Below, piece by piece: positions 32,580 to 41,306 of a stretch of 64,000 bases of DNA. The position numbers and the translations under genes were made by a program. The notes under the pieces are model-generated. The model saw only the letters and a list, made by a program, of their open reading frames with translations. It did not search any database and was not told the DNA's origin. This DNA comes from Candidatus Saccharibacteria bacterium oral taxon 488 (lineage in GTDB: Bacteria; Patescibacteriota; Saccharimonadia; Saccharimonadales; Saccharimonadaceae), in contig CP040000.1 of NCBI GenBank assembly GCA_013100805.1, positions 496,001-560,000 on the forward strand, in the 5' to 3' direction. How positions within the stretch are numbered: the first letter of the stretch is position 1; each line of letters opens with the position of its first letter.

Positions 32580-35092
32580 CAGACTATTTCAGCGCCCCAT
32601 CTATCTTTGGCTATCTGTTCGATTCGCTGTATCACTGGCGTGATGTCCTTGTCCACTAACGTCCGCTCATGCGAGGTAAACGCCAGCCGCCATGTTATTG
32701 TTTTCTGCGCTGCATCATCCTCAGGCTGGTAAATAGTGAGTAGCTCAAGTCGCACCGCCATATCAACGTCCTGCACAACCTCATCCAGCGTCCGTAGTAG
32801 CTGCTGATACCTGACAGCGGATGGCACTTTGAGCGAGATATCGCGCGTCGTTGAAGGATAGCGGCTGAGTGGCTGATAATGACTGTCACGCTTGGCATAG
32901 ACAGCCTCCAAGCCAGCCGTATCCAAGCTCGCCGCTGCCACGTACGCCGGTAATTTGAAATTCTTGATGACCGACTGCTTCAGTTCACCGACCATGCCGA
33001 TAAACTGCCCGTCTGTCGTCTCGACCAGTGCACTACGCGATTGGTCAAACGGTGCCGCGGCTGGAAGCGTAAGTTCTTGTTCAATTGGCTTGAATACCAA
33101 CTCGGCACCAAGATCACGCGCCAGCTGCTCAACCGAGCGACGAATCGTGTAAAATGGTGCGCCCGCTCCCGGTTTTTTGGCGGCGTAGACGATGTCGGTG
33201 AACTGGCTGGCTTCTGGCAAACCATCTTCACCCAGGCCATGCATTTTGACATGCCCTTTACCCATCTCAAACAAGGCAAATTCATCATGTCCAGCCTTGA
33301 TGTTGGCGTGGACCTTGTCGAGCAAACTCGGCAGCACTGTCAAGCGGTAATATTGTAAATCAGGGCTAAGGGCGTTTGATAATTTGTATGCCTGAGCAAC
33401 GTCCTGCTCGGCATTTTTTAGGATGCGTTCATGAACGAAACTGTAGGTCAAGACTTCGTTGGCACCGGCACGCGACAGACTGTGACGAACGGCGTTTTTC
33501 AACTCACGACGCAGGTTTTTCGGCGCGGGTTTAATACTGCGACGCGGTAATTGACGCGGTAATTTATCGAAGCCATACAGCCGCCCAACCTCCTCAACGA
33601 TATCCTCAGGTAGCTCAATATCGGTACGCCAAAACGGGCTGTAGACCATCATGCCGTCCTCGCCATACTCGCGCCCTTCATCAACGAAAAACTCAACGTT
33701 TCCTAGTAGCGTATTCATTTCACCATCAGCAAAATTTACGCCGAGCCGCTCTTCAACAAATCCACTCGGCACCAACAACCCACCGCACCAGTGCGTACCA
33801 TCAGCCAATACAGACCGCAGAGACTGATGATTCTTAAACAGCACGGGACTGGCCTGGACACCACCCACCATACCCATCAATTGTTTGAGGACGGGGTCGG
33901 TTTGTGCCGGTGACTGACCCTTATTAAACCGCGTTAGCGCATCGGTGAAAATACCATGGCGCATGGCTGTGCGGCGCAGCGCATACATGTCAAAATTAAC
34001 ACATTCGAGGATGATGTTTTTCGTGCCATTTGAGACTTCAGTGTCAGCACCGCCCATAATTCCCGCGAGACCTATCACACCCTCGCCATCAGCGATGACG
34101 ATGTCGTCATTCGTCAACTCGTAGTCCTTACCGTTGAGCAGGCTGACCTTCTCGCCGTCACGAGCCAGCCGCGCCCCGAGCGTACGCCCACGCAATTTGT
34201 CATAGTCATAGGCATGCGTTGGCTGTGCCGTCAGTAGCATCATGTAATTCGTGGCATCGACGATGTTGTTAATTGGTTTGCCGCCCATCGCCACCAGCTG
34301 ACATTGCAACCATAGCGGGCTTGGGTGTACTTCAACATTTTTGATGGCTACCGCTGAAAACACCGGCACTACTTCAGTCGCCTCATTGAATATTTCAAGC
34401 TCGAGACCGTCGCCGCCGGCAAATTCTTGAATCACGTTATACCACTCAGGACTAGTAAACTGCTGATGAAAAATCCCTGCAATCTCGCGCGCCACGCCGA
34501 GTTGTCCAAAGCAATCCGGCCGGTGAGTAAACATCTTATTCTCAATGTCCAGCACGTAGTCGTCCAGCCCAAACATTTTAGCAAAACTCGCACCCGCCCG
34601 CAGTTCAACTCCTGCCGGTACGTCGTGTTCGTGAATCTCAATAATCCCCTCGTGATCCGTGCCGATATCCAGTTCATCAGCCGCCGCCAACATACCTTGG
34701 CTGAGCACGCCGCGCAGTGGCCGCGCGTCCAGCACAAATGGCTCGTCGTCATCAAAGCTTACTGGCACCGTGCTTTTTGGCGGCAACCAAATCGCCCACA
34801 TGTCGGCGTGAACATTTGGCGCACCGCAGACCACTTGCACCAAGCCATTGTCATCGCGCGGCACGTCCGCCACCACACCACCATCATCAATCTTGGTCAC
34901 ACTCAGCCGATCAGCATCAGGATGCTTAACACATTCAACCACCCGAACGATTCGCGCGCCGCCATATTTGGCTTTCAGGTCGATCACTGCTTCGACACCG
35001 CCAAGTTGCTGATTGACTCGCGCCACCAGCTCATCTACGGTAGGCAATTCAAAATTAATCAATTGTTTGATAAGATTTAGGCTGACTTTCAT
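32579..35092 (-). CDS. pheT: Phenylalanyl-tRNA synthetase beta subunit
   Basis: Beta chain of the tetrameric PheRS: editing and tRNA binding. 837 aa, full length. An N-terminal tRNA-binding (EMAP-like) domain (about 42-155) with HPDADRLSV, the B3/B4 editing core (about 215-400), B5 (about 420-500, with DIELPEDIVEEVGRLYGF), and a C-terminal anticodon-binding domain (about 745-837, RYPSTTRDISLKVP). TATACT (35105-35100) stands 7 nt before ATG, so the mRNA should be leaderless. pheS is about 5 kb away in a different operon. Confidence 0.95.
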   Translation of the reverse strand: MKVSLNLIKQLINFELPTVDELVARVNQQLGGVEAVIDLKAKYGGARIVRVVECVKHPDADRLSVTKIDDGGVVADVPRDDNGLVQVVCGAPNVHADMWAIWLPPKSTVPVSFDDDEPFVLDARPLRGVLSQGMLAAADELDIGTDHEGIIEIHEHDVPAGVELRAGASFAKMFGLDDYVLDIENKMFTHRPDCFGQLGVAREIAGIFHQQFTSPEWYNVIQEFAGGDGLELEIFNEATEVVPVFSAVAIKNVEVHPSPLWLQCQLVAMGGKPINNIVDATNYMMLLTAQPTHAYDYDKLRGRTLGARLARDGEKVSLLNGKDYELTNDDIVIADGEGVIGLAGIMGGADTEVSNGTKNIILECVNFDMYALRRTAMRHGIFTDALTRFNKGQSPAQTDPVLKQLMGMVGGVQASPVLFKNHQSLRSVLADGTHWCGGLLVPSGFVEERLGVNFADGEMNTLLGNVEFFVDEGREYGEDGMMVYSPFWRTDIELPEDIVEEVGRLYGFDKLPRQLPRRSIKPAPKNLRRELKNAVRHSLSRAGANEVLTYSFVHERILKNAEQDVAQAYKLSNALSPDLQYYRLTVLPSLLDKVHANIKAGHDEFALFEMGKGHVKMHGLGEDGLPEASQFTDIVYAAKKPGAGAPFYTIRRSVEQLARDLGAELVFKPIEQELTLPAAAPFDQSRSALVETTDGQFIGMVGELKQSVIKNFKLPAYVAAASLDTAGLEAVYAKRDSHYQPLSRYPSTTRDISLKVPSAVRYQQLLRTLDEVVQDVDMAVRLELLTIYQPEDDAAQKTITWRLAFTSHERTLVDKDITPVIQRIEQIAKDRWGAEIV

Positions 35093-35110
35093 ATATATCA
35101 GTATAGCATT

Positions 35111-35617
35111 CTAATCAATGGTGTAGTCAAACACCTTAACAGGAATACCTTTTTCCTGAGCTTGATCAATTGTAAACGTCGTGCCAGGGCTATAGTTGAC
35201 CCGAAACGCCACCAATTCGTCCGCCAAGTCAACAATTTGACAATTACGCGCATGAAATGAATCAGCGTTAACTTCATTAAAATCAGTAGCATCGCGCAGT
35301 ACTCCTGGCCGATGTTTGGCGATGTCTCGCAAAAGCGCAACCGTCGCAATCGCATCATCCTGGCGACATTTACCGGCGGCCGCACGATCATACAATGCTT
35401 GGCAATATAGTTCCAGCTCCACTGGCAAAAATACCCGAAACCGCACCGCCCCCAGACCATGTTTATACGCCAGCCGTGCCGCTTCGTGATCAACACCAGT
35501 AGCGCCACCCGACACAATCCCGCCACCTTCAGCAATCTTTTGCCCGACAAACTGTTCAATGTCACGGCGAATCGTATCATCTACTTCGCGTGTACCGACA
35601 ACTCCAAGCCACTTCAT
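35111..35617 (-). CDS. SLOG/DprA-like Rossmann protein
   Basis: 168 aa with a nucleotide-binding Rossmann fold of the SLOG superfamily (DprA, LOG, TIR-linked sensors): VVGTRE at 6-11 and GGGIVSGGATGVDHEAA at about 32-48, then a Cys/Arg-rich middle part. It lacks the DprA helix-turn-helix tail. It may bind a nucleotide ligand or modify one; no reaction can be assigned. The start is ATG 35617, after a GAGGTG site; the in-frame extension to 35725 runs into the HIT gene. It lies 23 bp after that gene. Confidence 0.65.
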   Translation of the reverse strand: MKWLGVVGTREVDDTIRRDIEQFVGQKIAEGGGIVSGGATGVDHEAARLAYKHGLGAVRFRVFLPVELELYCQALYDRAAAGKCRQDDAIATVALLRDIAKHRPGVLRDATDFNEVNADSFHARNCQIVDLADELVAFRVNYSPGTTFTIDQAQEKGIPVKVFDYTID

Positions 35618-35640
35618 TATTTCACCTCGTTGACTAAATA

Positions 35641-36096
35641 TTACTCCCGAGCAGCAATAATCTGTGCCTGAATACGGTCTAGTTCGGCCTCGTCCATCCT
35701 CGGCCCCTCGGTCGTTGTCAGCCAACCGCGATAATTCTCATGAAACTCTGCATTCTCCGCCCAGACGTCAGTCCGTCCTGCCAAGTCGCCGTGCAGCGGA
35801 TACAGCTTGGCGTGCACATGTGCTACACCCGTTCCCTCGAACACCAGCGCTACCCGCGGTGTATCAAACGCGCGCTCCAGCAGCCGCGCCACCTGGCGCA
35901 CTGCTCGCATAAACTCGAGATATAGCGTCTCGTCAATCGCAAAAATATAATCGCCCGGGTTGCGCTTTGGAATAACCACTGTCACCCCTGGGGTATTTGG
36001 AAACGGCGTGAGAAACGCCAGGAACTGCTCGTCCTCCCAAATCTTCCATGATTTTACGGTGCCTGATACAATGTCGTCGAAAATTGTATGGTTCAT
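35641..36096 (-). CDS. HIT-family nucleotide hydrolase/transferase
   Basis: Nucleotide-binding enzyme that cleaves phosphoramidate or dinucleoside polyphosphate bonds. 151 aa. The triad region reads HVHAKLYPLH (93-102). His93 and the catalytic His95 are kept, but the third triad position is Lys97; the next His is 102. TATAAT (36108-36103) lies 6 nt before ATG, so a leaderless start is expected. The SLOG gene follows, suggesting a two-gene nucleotide-related operon. Confidence 0.85.
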   Translation of the reverse strand: MNHTIFDDIVSGTVKSWKIWEDEQFLAFLTPFPNTPGVTVVIPKRNPGDYIFAIDETLYLEFMRAVRQVARLLERAFDTPRVALVFEGTGVAHVHAKLYPLHGDLAGRTDVWAENAEFHENYRGWLTTTEGPRMDEAELDRIQAQIIAARE

Positions 36097-36133
36097 GCTT
36101 TCATTATATCAAACTTATGCTAAATCGGTAAAA

Positions 36134-37849
36134 TTAGCTTTGCATTTGCATGTAGCGATTAAAGGTAAGCCTATCGGGGGATATTGCCCGCAAAACCGCC
36201 TCACCATCAGGCAAGTCTATAGGGAATTTGACCTTGTTAGTACGGTTAACAAAGACCACTAAGTGATCACGCAGGCCGGGTATAGAAAATCCTTGCTCAT
36301 GAATTCGATTGTAAGCCCATGCTGTCGCACGCGCCATTATCGCATCGTATAGCTCATGATCATCACCACACATATCGTCAATTATCCTGCACGCAATTTC
36401 AGCTACCAAGCCGTCATCTGATAGTTGCTGATAACCCTCTTCACCAAGTTGCTTATAGATATCATGATTATATCGTCGCAACTTCTCCACCTCTCCCTCA
36501 ATACCAAACTCTTTTACAAGATCATTCGACTCCTCTGGTAACAAGATCTTAAGAGTGGTGTGCAGCATCCGCAAAGGGTTAGTCCTCGTCCGAATATCAC
36601 CCTGACCCCCATTAACTAACCAATCGGTTATCATCTGCGGGTCAATCACCGCTCTCACCGTATCAGCAAACCGCTCTCTTACATATCCACTGTATGCTGG
36701 GTCGATATTCTCAACTACGTGACGTAGCTCCTTTGGTGAACCAACAACCTCAACCTCCTCTTCGTAATATTTAGCCATCTCCCACTCACGCGAACCCTCA
36801 GAAAATCTCCACGACATTTTTGGTAGCCGATGATCAGGCTCGCCCAGTCTGACACCAAGCTCCTCAGGCTGAGTATTAGCAATGTCGTCGAGAGTTTCTA
36901 CCGCTTCACCACACTGCTTAAGTCTAGCGATGTGCTGATTAAAACGTTCTTTACCTTCCCAGCCCTCGGACAGTACATCCCGCCTCTTGTTAAGCCACTG
37001 AATGACGTATTCGTAGCTATGCCAACCACTATGTTTTAATAAAAGGCCACCGCCCTCTTCGCCCCAGTTAATCTCATCCCGTAACCCGTCTTCCAGCGCG
37101 CCAAGCCAAATATTACGATTATCCTCGTCGTTCAGAGTCCCTAGGATCTCATCTTTCACCTTTTTAAGCAGATCATTGCGACATGCTTCGCTAAATGGTA
37201 AGCTCTCGATACTCCCCTCGACATCATCCAGTAGTCTATTAACCATCCCGTCAGTACCATTCACTAAAATATTCGTACCATACTTATCAAGTATTTCAGC
37301 ATCAGCAACTATTTTTGTCAATGGCGCATGCAGTAGTGTCGCCACTTCCTGTTCATGCTCTCTGAACCATGTGCGACAATCACCACGGAGCCCCCTGGTT
37401 ATTTCACGAGTGAGCGAATCTGATTTTTTGAATAGATCACTCCAGTATACATCAAGATACTTCACGGTTCCTGGCGCACAGTGAGCTAATGTTAGTGTAT
37501 ATTCCATGATATCAGCGAGACTCGCACTACCTGTATGGCAATGCTTGACAAACCCATCCATATTGTCAGTAAACTCTAATGTTTCCGTAGAGTGACACAC
37601 TTTTCCTGTCTCAATTTTGATACCAATCAAACTTCCGTCATCATAAGAATGGTTTATCCTATCAAAGAAATCAGCTGGCAACATAATATCTTGTGCCGAC
37701 TCACACAGCGTATCTAATACTGCTCGCTCCCTTAAGTACATGGGGTTATACCTCTCAAAAACTTCACGAATTTGATGGGACACTGACTCATGGTCGTGAT
37801 TTTTATCCGAGGTAACTTCATGACTGTTGGCTAAAATATGTTCATTCAT
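36134..37849 (-). CDS. Unknown large soluble protein
   Basis: 571 aa, no recognised family. It is acidic, mostly helical, with no signal peptide or membrane segment, and rich in Asp/Glu and aromatic residues. Notable segments: HCHTG near 102, a Trp-rich patch WGEEGGGLLLKHSGWHSYEY (about 275-294), and RDHLVVFVNRTNKVKFPIDLPDG near the C-terminus. The last looks like a folded beta unit. TACAAT (37862-37857) is 7 nt before ATG, giving a leaderless start. It neighbours other unknowns and may be accessory. Confidence 0.65.
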   Translation of the reverse strand: MNEHILANSHEVTSDKNHDHESVSHQIREVFERYNPMYLRERAVLDTLCESAQDIMLPADFFDRINHSYDDGSLIGIKIETGKVCHSTETLEFTDNMDGFVKHCHTGSASLADIMEYTLTLAHCAPGTVKYLDVYWSDLFKKSDSLTREITRGLRGDCRTWFREHEQEVATLLHAPLTKIVADAEILDKYGTNILVNGTDGMVNRLLDDVEGSIESLPFSEACRNDLLKKVKDEILGTLNDEDNRNIWLGALEDGLRDEINWGEEGGGLLLKHSGWHSYEYVIQWLNKRRDVLSEGWEGKERFNQHIARLKQCGEAVETLDDIANTQPEELGVRLGEPDHRLPKMSWRFSEGSREWEMAKYYEEEVEVVGSPKELRHVVENIDPAYSGYVRERFADTVRAVIDPQMITDWLVNGGQGDIRTRTNPLRMLHTTLKILLPEESNDLVKEFGIEGEVEKLRRYNHDIYKQLGEEGYQQLSDDGLVAEIACRIIDDMCGDDHELYDAIMARATAWAYNRIHEQGFSIPGLRDHLVVFVNRTNKVKFPIDLPDGEAVLRAISPDRLTFNRYMQMQS

Positions 37850-37992
37850 AAACTATATTGTATCATTTAATTACAAAACTTCAAGCGCTCGGATTCCTCG
37901 GGTGGCAGCACAACTGCTTTCCAGGTCTTATCGCTGGCTTTTTTGAGACACAAACTAATACAAATAATACCAACCTACCGTATAATAGCCAT

Positions 37993-38553
37993 ATGGATAT
38001 ACCATTAGAAATCGAACGCAAACGCCAATTAACCGGTGACGTAGAAGAATTAATTAAGCGATTACAAGATCTCGGTTTTGAGCTGCAGAGTAATCTCCAC
38101 GAGATTGATACGTATTATTCTCGTCCTGATGTTGACTTTATGCAGACAGTTGAATGCTTGCGGATTCGCCAGCGCGATGGTTTTGCTGAGGTGACATATA
38201 AGCCAGCGACGACCTCTGCGACACATACGAAAAACAATGTGATCATTAAGCCCGAGACAAACCTGCCAATTCAACCTGGGGACGCGGCGACCGCCAAGCA
38301 GCTACTGGCAAATCTCGGCATGGTGCAGCTCGTTGAAGTTAACAAATACCGACGATCGTTCCAGTCTTCTGATTTTCCACAGGCAACGGTAGCCATCGAC
38401 GAAATCAAAAACACTGGGACGTTCGTGGAAGTTGAGGTTTTGTCAGATGATGAGACTAGTGCGCTGGCGATGATTAGTGACATTGAAACCAAGCTCGGCC
38501 TTGAGTCGGCAGAAGTTGTTACGCGGCCTTATCGGGATATTTGTATGGGATAA
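37993..38553 (+). CDS. CYTH-domain protein (CyaB / triphosphatase type)
   Basis: Tunnel-fold enzyme of the class IV adenylate cyclase or inorganic/thiamine triphosphatase superfamily, metal-dependent on triphosphates. 186 aa. The signature ExExK is E6-I-E8-R-K10. Other tunnel residues include CLRIRQRDG, VTYKPA, VNKYRR, VAIDEIK and FVEVEVLS. The start is ATG 37993, because TATAAT (37981-37986) is exactly 6 nt upstream; the 45-codon extension to 37858 crosses the promoter. Its TAA abuts the TAA of the converging membrane gene (TAATTA). Confidence 0.85.
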   Translation: MDIPLEIERKRQLTGDVEELIKRLQDLGFELQSNLHEIDTYYSRPDVDFMQTVECLRIRQRDGFAEVTYKPATTSATHTKNNVIIKPETNLPIQPGDAATAKQLLANLGMVQLVEVNKYRRSFQSSDFPQATVAIDEIKNTGTFVEVEVLSDDETSALAMISDIETKLGLESAEVVTRPYRDICMG

Positions 38554-39024
38554 TTAAGCTACGTTTTTATCAAATCCACGCCTGGCCCTACTATCCAACC
38601 GCAGCAGCACACTATACAAAAATATGCTAACCCCCCAAAAAATAACGCTCAGATAATTACCCCAATTAAAATCATTCCAAGGATTGCGGGTCGGGCTGTC
38701 TGTTGGGTCGTACGCCACAAATCCCACTACGGACATCACGATAATAATCAGAAGTCCGGAGATAATGATTTCACGCACATAGCTGGAGCGCTGAAATATT
38801 GATAGCCTCAGGTTATATCGAACTTCTGACGGTAACAACACCAATAACAGTATGACGATATATGATGGGATAGTTATTATACCCTCAAATACATCCCACG
38901 GGTTCACTTTCATGATATCAGGCTTCACCACCTTTACAACCTCTTGCATACCCAAGGAAATCCCAAAAAATAACACCAGTATGATCAGCACCAGCCCAAT
39001 GGAGCTCCACCGTCTAGTCCACAT
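38554..39024 (-). CDS. Unknown four-helix membrane protein
   Basis: 156 aa with four predicted membrane helices (about 7-26, 45-65, 85-108, 128-146). There is a basic N-terminus and a basic tail (DSRARRGFDKN). No family recognised. GGGAG precedes ATG. It overlaps the 3' end of the upstream unknown gene by 11 bp, so the two are coupled and may form one functional pair. Confidence 0.65.
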   Translation of the reverse strand: MWTRRWSSIGLVLIILVLFFGISLGMQEVVKVVKPDIMKVNPWDVFEGIITIPSYIVILLLVLLPSEVRYNLRLSIFQRSSYVREIIISGLLIIIVMSVVGFVAYDPTDSPTRNPWNDFNWGNYLSVIFWGVSIFLYSVLLRLDSRARRGFDKNVA

Positions 39025-39943
39025 TGTTCGCTCCCGTTATGACGTCAGTAGCCGCTTGATATACCTCGTGAATTTTACCAAAAACCTGCCTGTCATACTC
39101 TTCTCGGTCTTCAATACTGCTGTCTGGCAGTTCAATAGTATTCTTAAACTGAGGCTGCATGATATTAACCGATGTCACTTCCATACCTTCCTCGATTTCA
39201 ACTTCGTAGACTTGTTTATCAACACCCGGAAACTCGTTTACATACTTATCGATATAAGACCCGGGAGACAAGAATTCTCCTCTATTGGGACGAAATTCAA
39301 TAACAAAAGTACCCAGCGTATCAGTATGGTTATTGACTGAAGGAGCGGAAAATACATCCCTAGCAATTTGATAGATTTTATTGTTTTGTTCTATCGCTTC
39401 ACGAGGAACGAATATTTTCGCGGATTTTATACGATGAGCCTGCCTGATTAACTCGATAGCATCTGGATGGCAGATCACCGTCCCGATAAATGCTAGCTTT
39501 TCAGAGAGCGAGAGCTTTGTTATGCGATTATTTATATACGCTAGGATCTTTACATTTGTGACAACATTTCGGTTGTACTCTAATGCCATAATTCTTTTAT
39601 CTGCATAATATAAAAAGTGTACTACCTGTACAGGTAGACGCCCACCCGGAAGAGGATAGCGCCTAACTAGATCATCATCGTCCCTGCCTGTTGTAATCAC
39701 ATTTGATCCATACACGGCGATGATGCCAGCATAGCATCTGGATAGTTCGCTGGTTCTATGTAACTTGTCAAACTGCAAGAGCCGCATAAACGACTCATCG
39801 TCATTTGGATTATGTTGCCAGTTTCTGTCGTCTTCTTCGAGGTTCATCAAATCACGCAGAGCGTCCTCAAACAGGTAGCTGCCATATCCCTCGTCGTCGC
39901 GATTGGTAATGTTGTATAGAAATACGTTACGTTTAATCATCAC
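39014..39943 (-). CDS. Unknown protein, coupled to membrane partner
   Basis: 309 aa, soluble, unrecognised. The N-terminus KRNVFLYNIT followed by an acidic segment and a YGSNVIT...RDDDD stretch is reminiscent of phage-related or defence-associated unknowns, but I cannot name one. The C-terminal half has beta-strand character (VYEVEIEEGMEVTSV). The start taken is GTG 39943 immediately followed by ATG; no good ribosome site or -10 box is seen. It overlaps the four-helix membrane gene and follows pheS by 25 bp. Confidence 0.6.
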   Translation of the reverse strand: MMIKRNVFLYNITNRDDEGYGSYLFEDALRDLMNLEEDDRNWQHNPNDDESFMRLLQFDKLHRTSELSRCYAGIIAVYGSNVITTGRDDDDLVRRYPLPGGRLPVQVVHFLYYADKRIMALEYNRNVVTNVKILAYINNRITKLSLSEKLAFIGTVICHPDAIELIRQAHRIKSAKIFVPREAIEQNNKIYQIARDVFSAPSVNNHTDTLGTFVIEFRPNRGEFLSPGSYIDKYVNEFPGVDKQVYEVEIEEGMEVTSVNIMQPQFKNTIELPDSSIEDREEYDRQVFGKIHEVYQAATDVITGANNVD

Positions 39944-39968
39944 ATACCTACAGTCAATCTAACGTAAA

Positions 39969-41012
39969 TTAAAACTGCTCCAAAAAGTCCAACTTACCGC
40001 TTTCAAAATGCCGCACGTCTTCAATGCCGTATTTCATCATTACCAGCCGGTCGATGCCGCAGCCAAAGGCAAAGCCAGTGTACTCATTCGGGTCGATATC
40101 GGCAGCCTTCAGCACATTCGGGTGAATCATGCCGCAGCCCAAGAGTTCGATCCAGCCCTCGCCCGAGCAAACTTTACAATCCGGATTTTTGCCCTCACAG
40201 AACGGACAGCTCAGCGCAAATTCAAAGCTCGGTTCAGTGAACGGGAAATAAAACGGGTTGACGCGCACATCAAGTTTCTTGCCGTAATATTCCTGCAAAA
40301 ACTCTTGCAGCGTCGCGATGAGGTTGCCGACATTGACCCCTCTGGCAACATACACACCCTCAACTTGATAGAACGTATGCTCGTGCCGCGCGTCCAAATC
40401 TTCGTTACGAAACACCCGGTCGGGCACGATGGCGGCGATCGCCTCGCTGTTCTCCAAATTACCATGATATTTTTTCAGCACGCGGTTTTGCATGGTCGAG
40501 GTGTGCGCCGGCGCAATCAAGCGGTCACCATTCGCGTCAGTCTCCTCAGTCATGAACGTATCGTAATCATCACGCGCCGGGTGACCCTTTGGAAAGTTCA
40601 GACTCTCAAACATATGAAATTGATCATCAATTTCACGCGACTCTTCCGTCACGAAACCCATGCGATTGAAAATGTCAGAAATGCGATCAATTTCGCGCAT
40701 CAATGGATGAATCGTACCGCGCTCGCTCGGCAGCAAATCAGGCCGCAGGGCATTCACATCCATCGGCGCCGTCACGTCAATTGGCGGCAAGTCAACTTTC
40801 GATAGTTCATTCTCACGAGCCGTAACTGCCCGTTCCAATTCCTGCTTCAGTTCATTAACTTTCTTACCAAACGCCCCGCGCTTCTCGGCCGGCAGCGTCG
40901 CAATAGTGCCATATAGCTCCCGCAGCTCGGTACTCCGCAACACACTGCGCGGTTCAGCCGCCTCGGCTACGCGCGATAATAATAGTGATCGAACTTCCTC
41001 TAACGTTTCCAT
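39969..41012 (-). CDS. pheS: Phenylalanyl-tRNA synthetase alpha subunit
   Basis: Catalytic subunit of PheRS. 347 aa. An N-terminal coiled coil (1-75) binds tRNA. Class II motif 2 includes FRNEDLDARHEHTFYQVEG, and motif 3 FGCGIDRLVMM. Between strands the enzyme carries an insertion with C269, C272, C279 and C282 (CPFC...CKVC) that should bind zinc. It starts 1 nt after the stop of the tail-anchored gene at 41014, with GGGCGATG upstream. It is separated from pheT by about 5 kb. Confidence 0.95.
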   Translation of the reverse strand: METLEEVRSLLLSRVAEAAEPRSVLRSTELRELYGTIATLPAEKRGAFGKKVNELKQELERAVTARENELSKVDLPPIDVTAPMDVNALRPDLLPSERGTIHPLMREIDRISDIFNRMGFVTEESREIDDQFHMFESLNFPKGHPARDDYDTFMTEETDANGDRLIAPAHTSTMQNRVLKKYHGNLENSEAIAAIVPDRVFRNEDLDARHEHTFYQVEGVYVARGVNVGNLIATLQEFLQEYYGKKLDVRVNPFYFPFTEPSFEFALSCPFCEGKNPDCKVCSGEGWIELLGCGMIHPNVLKAADIDPNEYTGFAFGCGIDRLVMMKYGIEDVRHFESGKLDFLEQF

Positions 41013-41013
41013 G

Positions 41014-41250
41014 TCATCGCCCTTGCATCAAAAACATACCGACAACCACGGCCGCCATGATCACAATTATAATCCAGGCCGGCGCCAGCGTCGTCGTCTG
41101 CTTCGTATCTTCCAAATATTTTACATCCTCTACGCCGTCTAGACTGGCTTTTTCCTGAAGGCCCGACGCCTTGGCCTTCTCGCGCAGTTCCGCCGCAATG
41201 CGTTCTTGTAATTCACTGCGCCGATCTTGTTGATTTACAAGTAATCCCAT
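41014..41250 (-). CDS. Small tail-anchored protein
   Basis: 78 aa: a charged helical head (1-40), a polar linker, and one C-terminal membrane helix (about 55-75, WIIIVIMAAVVVGMFLM). Unknown function. TATAAT (41262-41257) lies 6 nt before ATG, so the mRNA is leaderless. Its stop is 1 nt from the pheS start, so pheS depends on translation through this gene. Confidence 0.7.
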   Translation of the reverse strand: MGLLVNQQDRRSELQERIAAELREKAKASGLQEKASLDGVEDVKYLEDTKQTTTLAPAWIIIVIMAAVVVGMFLMQGR

Positions 41251-41256
41251 ATGTCG

Positions 41257-41278
41257 ATTATACCAGATATGTTATAAT
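41257..41278. promoter_or_regulatory. Back-to-back -10 boxes, pheS operon / aquaporin
   Basis: Minus-strand TATAAT (41262-41257) and plus-strand TATAAT (41273-41278), 10 bp apart. Overlapping polymerase sites, as at 26803-26825. Confidence 0.6.
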
Positions 41279-41306
41279 GATAGTAATAGTACAGTAAGGA
41301 GGGACT

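Noticed and set aside
37858..37992. 45-codon N-terminal extension of the CYTH protein
   Set aside because: Crosses the TATAAT at 37981-37986; the CYTH signature begins just after the ATG at 37993.
40008..40805. 265-codon plus-strand frame
   Set aside because: Antisense to pheS.
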